In this document: piece by piece, positions 8,322 to 16,341 of the stretch
Layout: every line of letters begins with the position of its first letter
How positions within the stretch are numbered: position 1 is the first letter of the stretch
Source of the DNA: an uncultured Ilumatobacter sp.
GTDB lineage: Bacteria > Actinomycetota > Acidimicrobiia > Acidimicrobiales > Ilumatobacteraceae
DNA length: 64,000 bases
Assembly (NCBI GenBank): GCA_938091165.1
Contig: CALKNK010000002.1
Span: forward strand, 100,774-164,773
Direction of reading: 5' to 3'
Program-made: the position numbers and the translations under genes
The notes under the pieces: generated by a model
Database searches by the model: none
What the model was told of the DNA's origin: nothing
What the model saw: the letters and a program-made list of their open reading frames with translations, nothing else

Positions 8322-9179
8322 TCAGGCGGGGAATGCGGACTGCAGTTGCGCTGCGCTTAGCGTATTTTCCATTAGGCAGGCGATCGTCATCGGCCCGGTA
8401 CCGCCAGGCATAGGGGTTAGCCACCCGGCAACCGGCTCGACCGACAATCGATCGACGTCACCGACGATGCCTGCCTCGGTGCGCGAGACGCCGACATCGA
8501 CGACAGCTGCGCCGGGCTTGATCATGTCACCAGTAATCATTCCTGCCTGACCTGCTGCACCGATGACAATGTCAGCTTCTCGAACTACAGCGTTCATGTC
8601 GGCCGTGCGCGAATGCGCCATCGTGACGGTGGCATCTGCACCTTTCCGATTAAGCAGCAACGATAGCGGCAGGCCGACAAGCGTCGAGCGACCGATCACG
8701 ACGGCGCGAGCACCGGAGGTGGGCACTTCATATTTTTCAAGCAGCCGTATGACGCCGTTTGGCGTACAGCCCACCAGACCGGGACGATTGCGCAAGAGCC
8801 GACCCATCGAGCGTTCTGTTAGGCCGTCAACGTCCTTCTCCGGTGGGATGAGATCAAGCACAGGCTCTGGGTCGAGGCCGTCAGGCAATGGAAGCTGGAC
8901 CAGCACACCGTGCACTGAGACGTCTTCAGTTAATTCACGGACCGCCGCTTCGACCTCCCCCTGAGTTGCGGTATCCGGCAGGTCGACGTGGCGCGCAACG
9001 AGACCGGCTTCGAGGGCCTTCTTGTGCTTGCTCGCCACATACCGCTGAGAAGGTCCGTCGTTACCAACAAGCACGGTCGCCAGGCAGATCGGCGGTGAGC
9101 CAGCTGCCTCAACCGTTACCCGTAGCCCAGCGATGATCTCATCGCGCAGCGCATTTCCATCCATCAAGATCGCAGCCAT
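8322..9179 (-). CDS. folD: Methylene-THF dehydrogenase / methenyl-THF cyclohydrolase
   Basis: Bifunctional folate enzyme linking 5,10-methylene-THF and 10-formyl-THF with NADP. The 285-aa protein has the catalytic YxxxK motif in RYVASKHKKA, the VLVQLPLPDGLD signature, DGLT, and the Rossmann segment GRSTLVGLPLSLLLNRKGADATV. Start ATG 9179. It points the same way as the ilv operon but ends before the ilv leader, so it is a separate unit. Confidence 0.95.
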   Translation of the reverse strand: MAAILMDGNALRDEIIAGLRVTVEAAGSPPICLATVLVGNDGPSQRYVASKHKKALEAGLVARHVDLPDTATQGEVEAAVRELTEDVSVHGVLVQLPLPDGLDPEPVLDLIPPEKDVDGLTERSMGRLLRNRPGLVGCTPNGVIRLLEKYEVPTSGARAVVIGRSTLVGLPLSLLLNRKGADATVTMAHSRTADMNAVVREADIVIGAAGQAGMITGDMIKPGAAVVDVGVSRTEAGIVGDVDRLSVEPVAGWLTPMPGGTGPMTIACLMENTLSAAQLQSAFPA

Positions 9180-9262
9180 CCCGTGAAGCTACTCCCCTCG
9201 AAATCCACCCGGAGCGACGGTCAATGGGTCGAGTAGTCCGGGATCGAGCAAACCGGATTGAA

Positions 9263-10570
9263 TCAACCCGCCTCTGAATGAGTTACAGGCTGTTCGCCCA
9301 TCCATTCGCGGAGGGTGTTCTTGAGCTTGGTCTGCTGGATGAACAGATCAGCCTCGGCCGCGGCGTCACCAGCAGCCTGAGGCGCCTTCAGGTAAAAGCT
9401 GAGCCACTCCTGGACTCCACTTTCGCCGGCACGGTGGGCAAGGTCCATGAACAGTGCGAGGTCGAGCACGATCGGTGCGGCAAGGATCGAGTCGCGACAA
9501 AGGAAATCGACTTTGATCTGCATCGGGTAGCCGAGCCACCCAAAAATGTCAATGTTGTCCCACCCCTCTTTGTTGTCACCACGGGGCGGGTAGTAGTTGA
9601 TCCGCACGACGTGGTCGATGTTGCCGTACAGATCGGGGTACACCTCAGGCTGCAAAATGCCGTCGAGCACACCTAGCTTCGAGACTTCCTTCGACTTAAA
9701 GTTCTCCGGATCGTCCAGCACTTCGCCATCTCGGTTGCCGAGGATATTGGTCGAGAACCAGCCGCGGACCCCAAGCATGCGGGCTTTGAAACCTGGTGCA
9801 AGTAGAGTCTTCATCAGGGTCTGACCTGTCTTAAAATCTTTTCCGGCGATCGGTACGCGGTTGGTCCGGGATAGTTCGACAATGCAGTCGAGGTCGGTCG
9901 TGAGGTTCGGCGCACCGTTGGCGTATGGCACGTCGCTTTGCAGGGCGGCGTAGCAGTAGATCTGCGACGGCGAGATGTTGTCGTCGTTGTCCCGCAGCCC
10001 TTGCTCAAAGGAAGCGACCGAAGCGTGCACTTCGGACGGCTCCTGGTACGCCTCAGTCGAACCGCACCACACCATGACCAGCCGATCACAGCCGTTTTCT
10101 GCCTTGAATCGAGCAATGTCGGCGATGAGAGCTTCGGCCTGATCCCACTTGCTAGCGATGTCCTTCACGCGGACACCATCGAGCCGGCTGACCCAACGCT
10201 GATCGAACACGGCTTCCATTGGGACGATGCCTTCCATCTCTGCAGAAATGGCATCGAGGTCGTTGCCTTGCAGCACACCGGCCGTCTTGGCGGCTTCCAT
10301 TGCGTTTGACGAGATCGGATCCCAACCGCCGAAGACGATGTCGTCGAGTTCGGCGAGTGGCACAAATTCCTTGATCAGCGGGTTGCGGTTCTCTTCTTTG
10401 GTGCCCAAGCGGATGTGCGCCATCTGCGCGATCGATCCGATTGGCGGAGAGATGCCTTGCCGAGCAGCAATGACGCCAGCGATGAATGTGGTGGCCACGG
10501 CGCCCATTCCGGGCGTGAGCACGCCGAGCTTGCCATGCGCAGGAGTAATTTGGCGGGCGTTCGAAGTCAT
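9263..10570 (-). CDS. ino1: Myo-inositol-1-phosphate synthase
   Basis: NAD-dependent conversion of glucose 6-phosphate to inositol 1-phosphate, the entry to phosphatidylinositol lipids and, in many actinobacteria, mycothiol. The true start is ATG 10570 (MTSNARQ), giving 435 aa; an upstream extension of the frame overlaps the divergent LysR gene and has no family match. Seen are the nucleotide loop GVLTPGMGAVATT, GGWDPISSNAMEAA, the PIAGKDFKTGQTL segment with the catalytic lysines, and NYYPPRGDNKEGWDNIDI. The length and LGYPMQIKVDFLCRDSILAAP fit the longer eukaryote/Bacteroides-like branch. Confidence 0.93.
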   Translation of the reverse strand: MTSNARQITPAHGKLGVLTPGMGAVATTFIAGVIAARQGISPPIGSIAQMAHIRLGTKEENRNPLIKEFVPLAELDDIVFGGWDPISSNAMEAAKTAGVLQGNDLDAISAEMEGIVPMEAVFDQRWVSRLDGVRVKDIASKWDQAEALIADIARFKAENGCDRLVMVWCGSTEAYQEPSEVHASVASFEQGLRDNDDNISPSQIYCYAALQSDVPYANGAPNLTTDLDCIVELSRTNRVPIAGKDFKTGQTLMKTLLAPGFKARMLGVRGWFSTNILGNRDGEVLDDPENFKSKEVSKLGVLDGILQPEVYPDLYGNIDHVVRINYYPPRGDNKEGWDNIDIFGWLGYPMQIKVDFLCRDSILAAPIVLDLALFMDLAHRAGESGVQEWLSFYLKAPQAAGDAAAEADLFIQQTKLKNTLREWMGEQPVTHSEAG

Positions 10571-10627
10571 GTTAAAAATGATAAGTAAATCTGGATCTAA
10601 ATATTTGTTTGTTAAGTAAGTCTGAAC

Positions 10628-10633
10628 TATATT
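10628..10633 (+). promoter_or_regulatory. Probable -10 of the LysR gene
   Basis: TATATT lies 8 nt before GTG 10641, which would make the mRNA leaderless from that codon. The 60-70 nt divergent spacer with ino1 is unusually A+T-rich and contains the near-symmetric GTAAATCTGGATCTAAAT, a plausible LysR box. Confidence 0.35.
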
Positions 10634-10640
10634 GCGTGGG

Positions 10641-11528
10641 GTGCCGCGTCGTCCACTCCCTGACATTTCTATTCGGCAGTTGGAATATCTGCTAGCGGTT
10701 GCCGACGCGCCATCGTGGGCGGCCGCCGCCAGCGAGGTCGGCGTTTCTCCGTCTGCGCTATCACAAGGACTCGCTGAACTCGAGCGCCGGCTCGGCGTCC
10801 AACTCTTCGAGTCCGTCGGCCGTCGACGCAAGTTGCGCACAACCATGACACCGGTCTTAGACCATGCGCGCCACGTAGTGGCACTGACTTGCGACGTAGT
10901 GTCATGGGCCGACCGGCTCCGACTTGCTAACACTGGATATGTCGGCCTCGGGATGATCGACGTTGCCGCCGTCGTTCACTTCCCCGACGTCCTCCGTGGA
11001 TTTCGCTCCGAACATAACGACGTCGACCTCCGCCTCACCGTGGCGCCCTCGCAATCGCTCCTGGAGGATCTCCAGCACGGCACCCTGGACCTCGTCGTAT
11101 GCGTCGAACCACCCCACAAAATGACCGGCATCGAATTCGTTCCGTTGCTCATTGAGCCGATGATCGTCTACGGGCCCCCAGGTCTCCCGATCGATGGACC
11201 AGCGAGTTGGGGGCCGTGGGTGTTATTTCCCGCGGACTCACACAGCCGCAATCTCGTAATCAACCGTCTCCACCAACTGGGTGCTTCCACCGAAGTTGCT
11301 GCTGAGTCACACCAAGCCGACGTGCTGCGTGAAATGGTGCTGCTCGGTTTGGGCTGGACGGTACTCCCGCGCAGCCAAGGCGAATCCGAGCGCGGCGAGC
11401 TGTCCGTCGGCGAGCAGATCCTGGAACGCCAACTGGTTGTCGCCCGACGCGCCGGTGCTGTCACCGACCCAGCAGTCGACGAACTCGCCCGACGACTCAT
11501 TCGTCAACCAGCGACCGGCAATGAGTAA
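10641..11528 (+). CDS. LysR family transcriptional regulator
   Basis: N-terminal winged HTH (ISIRQLEYLLAVADAPSWAAAASEVGVSPSALSQGLAELERRLGVQLFE, about residues 10-60) followed by a periplasmic-binding-like effector domain. 295 aa from GTG 10641; a TTG three codons upstream is an alternative. It is divergently transcribed from inositol-phosphate synthase across an A+T-rich spacer, so ino1 is the likely target. That is an inference from layout; the effector is unknown. Confidence 0.88.
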   Translation: MPRRPLPDISIRQLEYLLAVADAPSWAAAASEVGVSPSALSQGLAELERRLGVQLFESVGRRRKLRTTMTPVLDHARHVVALTCDVVSWADRLRLANTGYVGLGMIDVAAVVHFPDVLRGFRSEHNDVDLRLTVAPSQSLLEDLQHGTLDLVVCVEPPHKMTGIEFVPLLIEPMIVYGPPGLPIDGPASWGPWVLFPADSHSRNLVINRLHQLGASTEVAAESHQADVLREMVLLGLGWTVLPRSQGESERGELSVGEQILERQLVVARRAGAVTDPAVDELARRLIRQPATGNE

Positions 11529-11547
11529 GAGACACATTCCGAGATGA

Positions 11548-12003
11548 CTACACCGGTATTGGCAGTGCCGTGGTTCGCTTCATCTCCTCCATCACAAAAA
11601 TCGTGCGAACGTCATACAGATCAACTGCAGCGATCAGCCGTTTGTAAAAGGCGTCGTACGCGTCGATACTTGCGACCATCACCTTCAGCGTGTAGTCGAT
11701 GTCTCCACTGGTGCGGTAGCCCTCGACAATTTCAGGGAATGCATCGAGAGCAGTCTGGAATCGATCGATCCAGTCCGGACCGTGATCGTTTGTACGAATG
11801 TTGACCAGTGCGGTGACCCCAAGATTGACCGCTGCAGGATCAATCAACGCAACGCGCCGCATGATTACACCGGCTTCCTCAAGCGCACGGACTCGACGCC
11901 AACACGGCGTTGGGGTCAAGCCAACGGCATCACCAAGCTCGCGGGCACTAAGGCTTCCGTCGTCCTGAAGCAAACGCACAATTTCCCGATCAAGTTCATC
12001 CAC
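11548..12003 (-). CDS. Lrp/AsnC family transcriptional regulator
   Basis: Complete 151-aa two-domain regulator. The HTH covers residues 2-50 (LDREIVRLLQDDGSLSARELGDAVGLTPTPCWRRVRALEEAG) and the AsnC/RAM ligand domain follows with YRTSGDIDYTLKVMV. Start GTG 12003. The A+T-rich 113-nt space upstream has repeated TTGCAT/ATGCAA motifs, suggesting autoregulation and possible control of the divergent DUF6356 gene. The ligand is probably an amino acid, by family. Confidence 0.9.
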   Translation of the reverse strand: MDELDREIVRLLQDDGSLSARELGDAVGLTPTPCWRRVRALEEAGVIMRRVALIDPAAVNLGVTALVNIRTNDHGPDWIDRFQTALDAFPEIVEGYRTSGDIDYTLKVMVASIDAYDAFYKRLIAAVDLYDVRTIFVMEEMKRTTALPIPV

Positions 12004-12015
12004 AATAGATGATTA

Positions 12016-12087
12016 TTGCATTGGTTTTTAGTATTATCATGTTTTCTTGCACAAAAATGCGTAAAAAACGCGATAAATGCAATGCAT
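12016..12087. promoter_or_regulatory. A+T-rich Lrp-type regulatory region
   Basis: TTGCATTG (12016-12023), TTGCACAAAAATGCGTAA (12047-12064, imperfect inverted repeat) and AAATGCAATGCAT (12075-12087) lie between the divergent lrp-like and DUF6356 genes in a stretch far richer in A+T than its surroundings. Such spaced weak palindromes are typical of Lrp binding regions. Confidence 0.4.
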
Positions 12088-12116
12088 CGACTTGGCAAGT
12101 TCTCTACCGTGGTGCC

Positions 12117-12353
12117 ATGACCTTGAAGCAACATTTCACCGAGCATCCGGCATCGGTCGATGAGACCTACTTGGAGCACTTCAAGGTTGCTGCTCGGTTT
12201 GCGCGCTGTCTGTCGATTGCTGCCGGCGCTGCGGCAGTTCACGCCATAATCCCATCAATGTGCACGACGACCGCCAGCAAGCGAATCTGTGAACTCCACA
12301 GTGAGATGACCGCTAGCAAGCGCGGCAGTAACGCTCTCGAGTCAGCGGCCTGA
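12117..12353 (+). CDS. DUF6356 family small protein
   Basis: 78-aa protein from ATG 12117. The opening MTLKQHFTEHPASVDETYLEHFKVAARFA and the AAVHAIIPSM segment match the pattern of the DUF6356 family: FTEHPASVGETYxEH, then a hydrophobic helix ending in HaxxP. Function is unknown; one short membrane-associated helix (about residues 30-50) is likely. A longer frame starting at 12009 runs through the A+T-rich regulatory region and is rejected. Confidence 0.75.
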   Translation: MTLKQHFTEHPASVDETYLEHFKVAARFARCLSIAAGAAAVHAIIPSMCTTTASKRICELHSEMTASKRGSNALESAA

Positions 12354-12361
12354 CAACGACC

Positions 12362-12859
12362 TCAGTCGGTAACGACGGCATCAAGCACGACGTCGTGCTC
12401 ATCCATCGGGAGATGGTCAACGATTTGGCAAGCAAAACAAACGCCGATCGTCCTGCAGTCGGCTCTGCGCTCCGGAAGGAATCGGTCGTACCAGCCACCG
12501 CCTTGCCCCAGTCGGTGGCCGCCGGCAGTGAATGCAAGGCCAGGCACAACGATCAAGTCGGGCCAAGAAGGATCGAGGTTGGCGTCCTCGGGCAATGCTG
12601 TCAACTTTCCTGCTGCCTGGAGCAGGTCGATTAGCGACGCCGTTTCTGGCTCGCCAGGAATCGAGGTGAATACCATTACTCGACGTGAGGTGTGCACATC
12701 GTCGCGATTAAGTAGTGCCACCCACATGGCTGCTGAACGTTCGGGCCGGTCACCAAGTCCGTTGCGAAGTTGTCGCATTTCCCGTCGCAGCTCCCGTTTG
12801 GCAGCGTCAACATCAGACGCCGAGTCGGCCGAGACACTGATCTCCGGGACGTCGCGCAT
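12362..12859 (-). CDS. 5-formyltetrahydrofolate cyclo-ligase
   Basis: ATP-dependent return of 5-formyl-THF to 5,10-methenyl-THF, which supports the same folate cycle as FolD. 165 aa from ATG 12859; nine more codons upstream are open. Signature parts are KRELRREMRQLRN (substrate/ATP lysine and arginines), the LIVVPGLAFTAGGHRLGQGGGWYDRFL loop, and the C-terminal IGVCFACQIVDHLPMDEHDVVLDAVVT. Its 5' end is divergent from the flavin reductase gene. Confidence 0.92.
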   Translation of the reverse strand: MRDVPEISVSADSASDVDAAKRELRREMRQLRNGLGDRPERSAAMWVALLNRDDVHTSRRVMVFTSIPGEPETASLIDLLQAAGKLTALPEDANLDPSWPDLIVVPGLAFTAGGHRLGQGGGWYDRFLPERRADCRTIGVCFACQIVDHLPMDEHDVVLDAVVTD

Positions 12860-12901
12860 GAGCGCGAATCGTATAACTGGCGGCATCTACAATCGGTGAC
12901 G

Positions 12902-13444
12902 ATGAGTGACACAACTGACTCAACTGCATTCGACTCGGGGCACTTCCGCACAATCTTGGGGCACTTCCCCACTGGCGTCACGGTTGTTACCGCTATGTCA
13001 CCCGACATCGACGGCACCGGGCCGCAGCCGGTTGGATTTACCATCGGCTCATTCACCTCCGTCTCGCTCGATCCGCCCCTCGTGGGGTTCCTTCCCCAAG
13101 TCGGCTCGTCCACGATGGATGGAATCGAGGCGTCCAGCAGCTTCTGTGTGAATGTGCTGAGCGATCAGCAGAGTGATATCTGCTGGAAGTTCGCAAAGAG
13201 CGGTGTCGACGGCACACGCTTCAGCGATGTCGAATGGCATGCGGCTCCTTCTGGCTCACCGATTCTCGATCGTGCCGTTGCCTGGATCGACTGTTCAGTC
13301 GAAGCCATCCACACGATGGGCGACCACCTTTTTGTCCTAGGTCGCGTTGGGGCGCTCGACGCAGATGCCGACCATGACGGTGAGCCTCCCATCCCGCTGT
13401 TGTTCTTTAAAGGCAGCCTTGGCAGTTTCGAAGCCGCTGGCTAA
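12902..13444 (+). CDS. Flavin reductase domain protein (FMN-binding split barrel)
   Basis: 180-aa member of the HpaC-like flavin reductase family that binds FMN or FAD and often partners two-component monooxygenases. Typical start FRTILGHFPTGVTVVTA, then GFTIGSFTSVSLDPPLVGFLP and FCVNVLSDQQSDICWKFA; the C-terminal HLFVLGRVGALD segment completes the barrel. ATG 12902 is chosen because the longer frame upstream lacks family similarity and overlaps the divergent gene. No monooxygenase partner is adjacent. Confidence 0.88.
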   Translation: MSDTTDSTAFDSGHFRTILGHFPTGVTVVTAMSPDIDGTGPQPVGFTIGSFTSVSLDPPLVGFLPQVGSSTMDGIEASSSFCVNVLSDQQSDICWKFAKSGVDGTRFSDVEWHAAPSGSPILDRAVAWIDCSVEAIHTMGDHLFVLGRVGALDADADHDGEPPIPLLFFKGSLGSFEAAG

Positions 13445-13541
13445 GACTCTCCCCGTTGTTGCGTGGCGATTTCTGCACACCGGTCCGCAGAAATTGGGAT
13501 ATAGACGAGCTGGGCCTCCAGATTCGCGACAGACTGATCCA

Positions 13542-13916
13542 ATGCATCCGCGTACTCCGCTTGCAGCAGCTCTTGACACCGCCGTTGTGATTTCATTCAT
13601 CGCCATCGGGCGCCGCAACCATGACGAAGACGGAGAAATCTCAGGCCTCGTCGAGACGGCTGCTCCATTCCTGATTGCACTTGCCATTGCCTGGGCGATC
13701 TGGCGCGTTTGGCTGCAGCCCGACGCTGTGACAACCGGAGTGCGCGTGTGGTTGACGACGTTGGGGCTCGGCATGGTGCTCCGCAATCTGGTTTTTGACG
13801 ATGGCACTGCGACATCGTTCGTCCTTATTGCCTCCATCTTTCTTGGCACCTTTATCGTCGGCTGGCGCGCCGTCGCCGGCGCTCTCGCGTTTCGATCCAC
13901 CAGCCGCCTTCGCTGA
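13542..13916 (+). CDS. DUF3054 family membrane protein
   Basis: 124 aa from ATG 13542 with four predicted hydrophobic segments (about residues 8-22, 38-55, 68-82, 92-112). FIAIGRRNHDED and the WRVWLQP segment are characteristic of the actinobacterial DUF3054 family. Function unknown. It follows the flavin reductase gene by 97 nt on the same strand. Confidence 0.78.
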   Translation: MHPRTPLAAALDTAVVISFIAIGRRNHDEDGEISGLVETAAPFLIALAIAWAIWRVWLQPDAVTTGVRVWLTTLGLGMVLRNLVFDDGTATSFVLIASIFLGTFIVGWRAVAGALAFRSTSRLR

Positions 13917-13950
13917 GGTCTCTCTCGTACCCCCCTGCCATCATTGAACG

Positions 13951-15210
13951 ATGGCAATTTCAGCGACCGCGCAAACGATCACCCCCGCCGACGCAGGCTT
14001 CGACGCTGGACGCCTCGCCAGGATTGACGACCACCTCCGACAGTACGTCGACGACGGTCGACTCCCAGGGTGGCAAGTCGTTGTGAGCCGCGCCGGTGAA
14101 GTCGCCCACAGCTCAACCTATGGCAAGCGGAACATTGAGCAGGGACTGCCATGGGAGTCCGACACCATCTGTCGAATATTCTCGATGAGTAAGCCGATCA
14201 CGTCGGTTGCCGCAATGATTCTTTATGAAGAGGGGAAGCTGCAGCTGAAAGACCCAGTGGCCAAGTACATCCCGTCGTTCGGGGAGTCCGAGGTCTATCG
14301 CAACGGTTCGTTCGTTTCACCTGTAACTGAAAGGTTGACGGAGCCGATGCGAATCTGGCACCTTCTGACGCACACATCCGGTCTCACCTATGGCTTTCAC
14401 AACAACCACGTCACCGATGCGATGCATCGTAGGGCCGGCTTCGAGTGGGGCATTCCAACAGGGATGGACCTTTCCACCTGCTGCGACGTGTGGGCCAGCC
14501 TCCCTCTCGCGTTCCAGCCGGGAACCGAGTGGCTGTACGGCGTATCGACCGACGTACTCGGCCGTGTCATTGAAGTGGTGTCGGGCCAATCGCTCGACAA
14601 TTTCTTTCGTGAGCGAATCCTCGACCCGCTCGGTATGACCGATACCGAATTTTGGGTGGAAAGCGACAAGCGGGATCGCTTTGCCGAGCTGTACTTCCCT
14701 AAGCCGACCGGCAATGCACGAGGCGAAGGCCCATCTGCCAATGCCTCGGTAATGCCTGCTGCTCCCCTCGACCACAAACCGACGATGCTTGGCGGCGGGG
14801 GCGGTCTATGCGGTACGGCTGCCGACTACCTCCGGTTTGCCCATATGTTGCTGAATCGCGGCGAACTCGATGGTGCCCGTGTTCTCGGGAGCCGCACTGT
14901 CGACTACATGACGCGCAATCACCTGCCGGGTGGAGCCGAACTCGAAACGTTTGGCCGTCCGTTGTTTGCCGAAACCCAGTTTGCCGGCATGGGCTTCGGC
15001 CTCGGATTCTCGATTGAGCTTGACAGCGCAGAGCATAAGGTGATCGGGTCCGCCGGAACGTACGCGTGGGGCGGGGCAGCAAGCACTGCCTTCTGGGTCG
15101 ACCCAGCCGAGGAGCTCGTCGTGTTGTTCCTCACCCAACTTCTCCCGTCGAGCACGTACCCGATTCGTTCGATCTTGCAGCAACTCGTCTATCAAGCACT
15201 CGTTGACTGA
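13951..15210 (+). CDS. Serine hydrolase of the beta-lactamase / EstB family
   Basis: 419-aa class C beta-lactamase-fold hydrolase, probably an esterase. The nucleophile motif SxxK is SMSK (near residue 76), the tyrosine motif is within EWLYGVSTDVLGRVIE, and the third motif lies in the SAGTYAWGGAAST region (GxxG in place of KTG), as in EstB-like esterases. No signal peptide is visible, so it is likely cytoplasmic. The substrate cannot be told from sequence. Confidence 0.88.
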   Translation: MAISATAQTITPADAGFDAGRLARIDDHLRQYVDDGRLPGWQVVVSRAGEVAHSSTYGKRNIEQGLPWESDTICRIFSMSKPITSVAAMILYEEGKLQLKDPVAKYIPSFGESEVYRNGSFVSPVTERLTEPMRIWHLLTHTSGLTYGFHNNHVTDAMHRRAGFEWGIPTGMDLSTCCDVWASLPLAFQPGTEWLYGVSTDVLGRVIEVVSGQSLDNFFRERILDPLGMTDTEFWVESDKRDRFAELYFPKPTGNARGEGPSANASVMPAAPLDHKPTMLGGGGGLCGTAADYLRFAHMLLNRGELDGARVLGSRTVDYMTRNHLPGGAELETFGRPLFAETQFAGMGFGLGFSIELDSAEHKVIGSAGTYAWGGAASTAFWVDPAEELVVLFLTQLLPSSTYPIRSILQQLVYQALVD

Positions 15211-15223
15211 TGCGGACCCAATC

Positions 15224-16072
15224 TCAGCCTGAGGCCGAATGGACCGTGGGCACCGATTGAGCAGGAGGTTCGCCTGCGTCGAGCCAAGTGCATGTGTTCT
15301 CTGCAGCGCGTTCGATCAATTCAGCTGATTGCGAGAAATCGATGGGCGAAACCAGGACCGGGCACGGTGGTGGGATGAGGTGAATCGGTACGTCGTAGGT
15401 GTTGGCAGCCATCTCGAGCGCAAATCGACGCTGCACCATCAAGCTCACTGCGTGAAGCGCTGCCGCAAGAGCAGTCTCGGGCGGCTCAGTGAGGTCGCAC
15501 GAATAGCCAGTCGACAACACCCAAATATCGGTAGCCCCGGCATTGATCGCAGTGGTGATTGCGATGTTGTTCACGATCGCACCGTCGACGAGCAGTCGGT
15601 CGCGACCGCCGACATTGACCGAAGCGGGGGGATATATCGCTGGCAGCGACGCGCTCGCTGTCACCGCGTCGACAGCGTTGCCAGCGGTGAGGAGCACTTC
15701 TTCGCCCGAGAGGGCATCAGCGGCAACAATGATCAGCGGTGTCAGGGCATCTTCGATCATGTCGAACGGCAGGTGTCTCGACAATGTGGCGCGAAGCGCT
15801 ACGTCAGGGACAAAATGGGTTGACTTCCCGGCGAATGCACGCAACCCCAGCAGCGGATGCAGCGGAAACAGATCCGCGCGCCGAAGACCGAGCCACAGAT
15901 CCGCAAGCCCTGCTGCCGGACCGCCACCGGCAAGCCATGCACCATTGATCGCTCCGACCGAGGTTCCCACGATCAGATCGGGCCTGATGCCGCGCTTCTC
16001 GAGAGCAATTGCCATCCCGACTTGAACTGAGCCGTGACTGGCACCGCCGGAGAGAACAAACGCTGTGGTCAT
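15224..16072 (-). CDS. Patatin-like phospholipase
   Basis: Ser-Asp dyad lipid acyl hydrolase, 282 aa from ATG 16072. The oxyanion segment GGASHGSVQVG, the nucleophile elbow GTSVG (IVGTSVGAINGAWLAG) and the catalytic Asp in DGAIVNN are all present. An 18-nt longer frame from a TTG is rejected. It lies just downstream of a small membrane protein gene and probably shares its transcript. It converges with the upstream hydrolase. Confidence 0.9.
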   Translation of the reverse strand: MTTAFVLSGGASHGSVQVGMAIALEKRGIRPDLIVGTSVGAINGAWLAGGGPAAGLADLWLGLRRADLFPLHPLLGLRAFAGKSTHFVPDVALRATLSRHLPFDMIEDALTPLIIVAADALSGEEVLLTAGNAVDAVTASASLPAIYPPASVNVGGRDRLLVDGAIVNNIAITTAINAGATDIWVLSTGYSCDLTEPPETALAAALHAVSLMVQRRFALEMAANTYDVPIHLIPPPCPVLVSPIDFSQSAELIERAAENTCTWLDAGEPPAQSVPTVHSASG

Positions 16073-16086
16073 GTGAGCGAAGCGCG

Positions 16087-16272
16087 TCAATCACCGTCTC
16101 GGAGACGGAAGTAGACGGTCAACAATGCGCAGACCACGATTAAAAACATGAGGGCTCGAATGATGAAGCCGACGACGTTGAGGAAGCTGCCAAGGAATGT
16201 CCAGGCTACGAACACGACGATTATCCATCCGACAACACTTGCGGTAATCGACCGCCCAGCAGAACTTCCCAC
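16087..16272 (-). CDS. Small two-helix membrane protein
   Basis: 61 aa with two hydrophobic helices (about residues 12-30 and 36-53) and a polar RLRDGD end. I do not recognise a family. It ends 14 nt before the patatin start on the same strand, which suggests a two-gene unit. Frame use and amphipathic layout look real, but the short length keeps confidence moderate. Confidence 0.55.
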   Translation of the reverse strand: MGSSAGRSITASVVGWIIVVFVAWTFLGSFLNVVGFIIRALMFLIVVCALLTVYFRLRDGD

Positions 16273-16341
16273 CCCGTCAAGGCTATGCGAGCCGTTGTCA
16301 GCAGCGTGTCGCCTTCGTGCGATTTACCGTTCAGGCCAAAA

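Noticed and set aside
10571..10933. N-terminal extension of inositol-phosphate synthase
   Set aside because: No similarity to the family and it runs through the promoter and into the divergent LysR gene.
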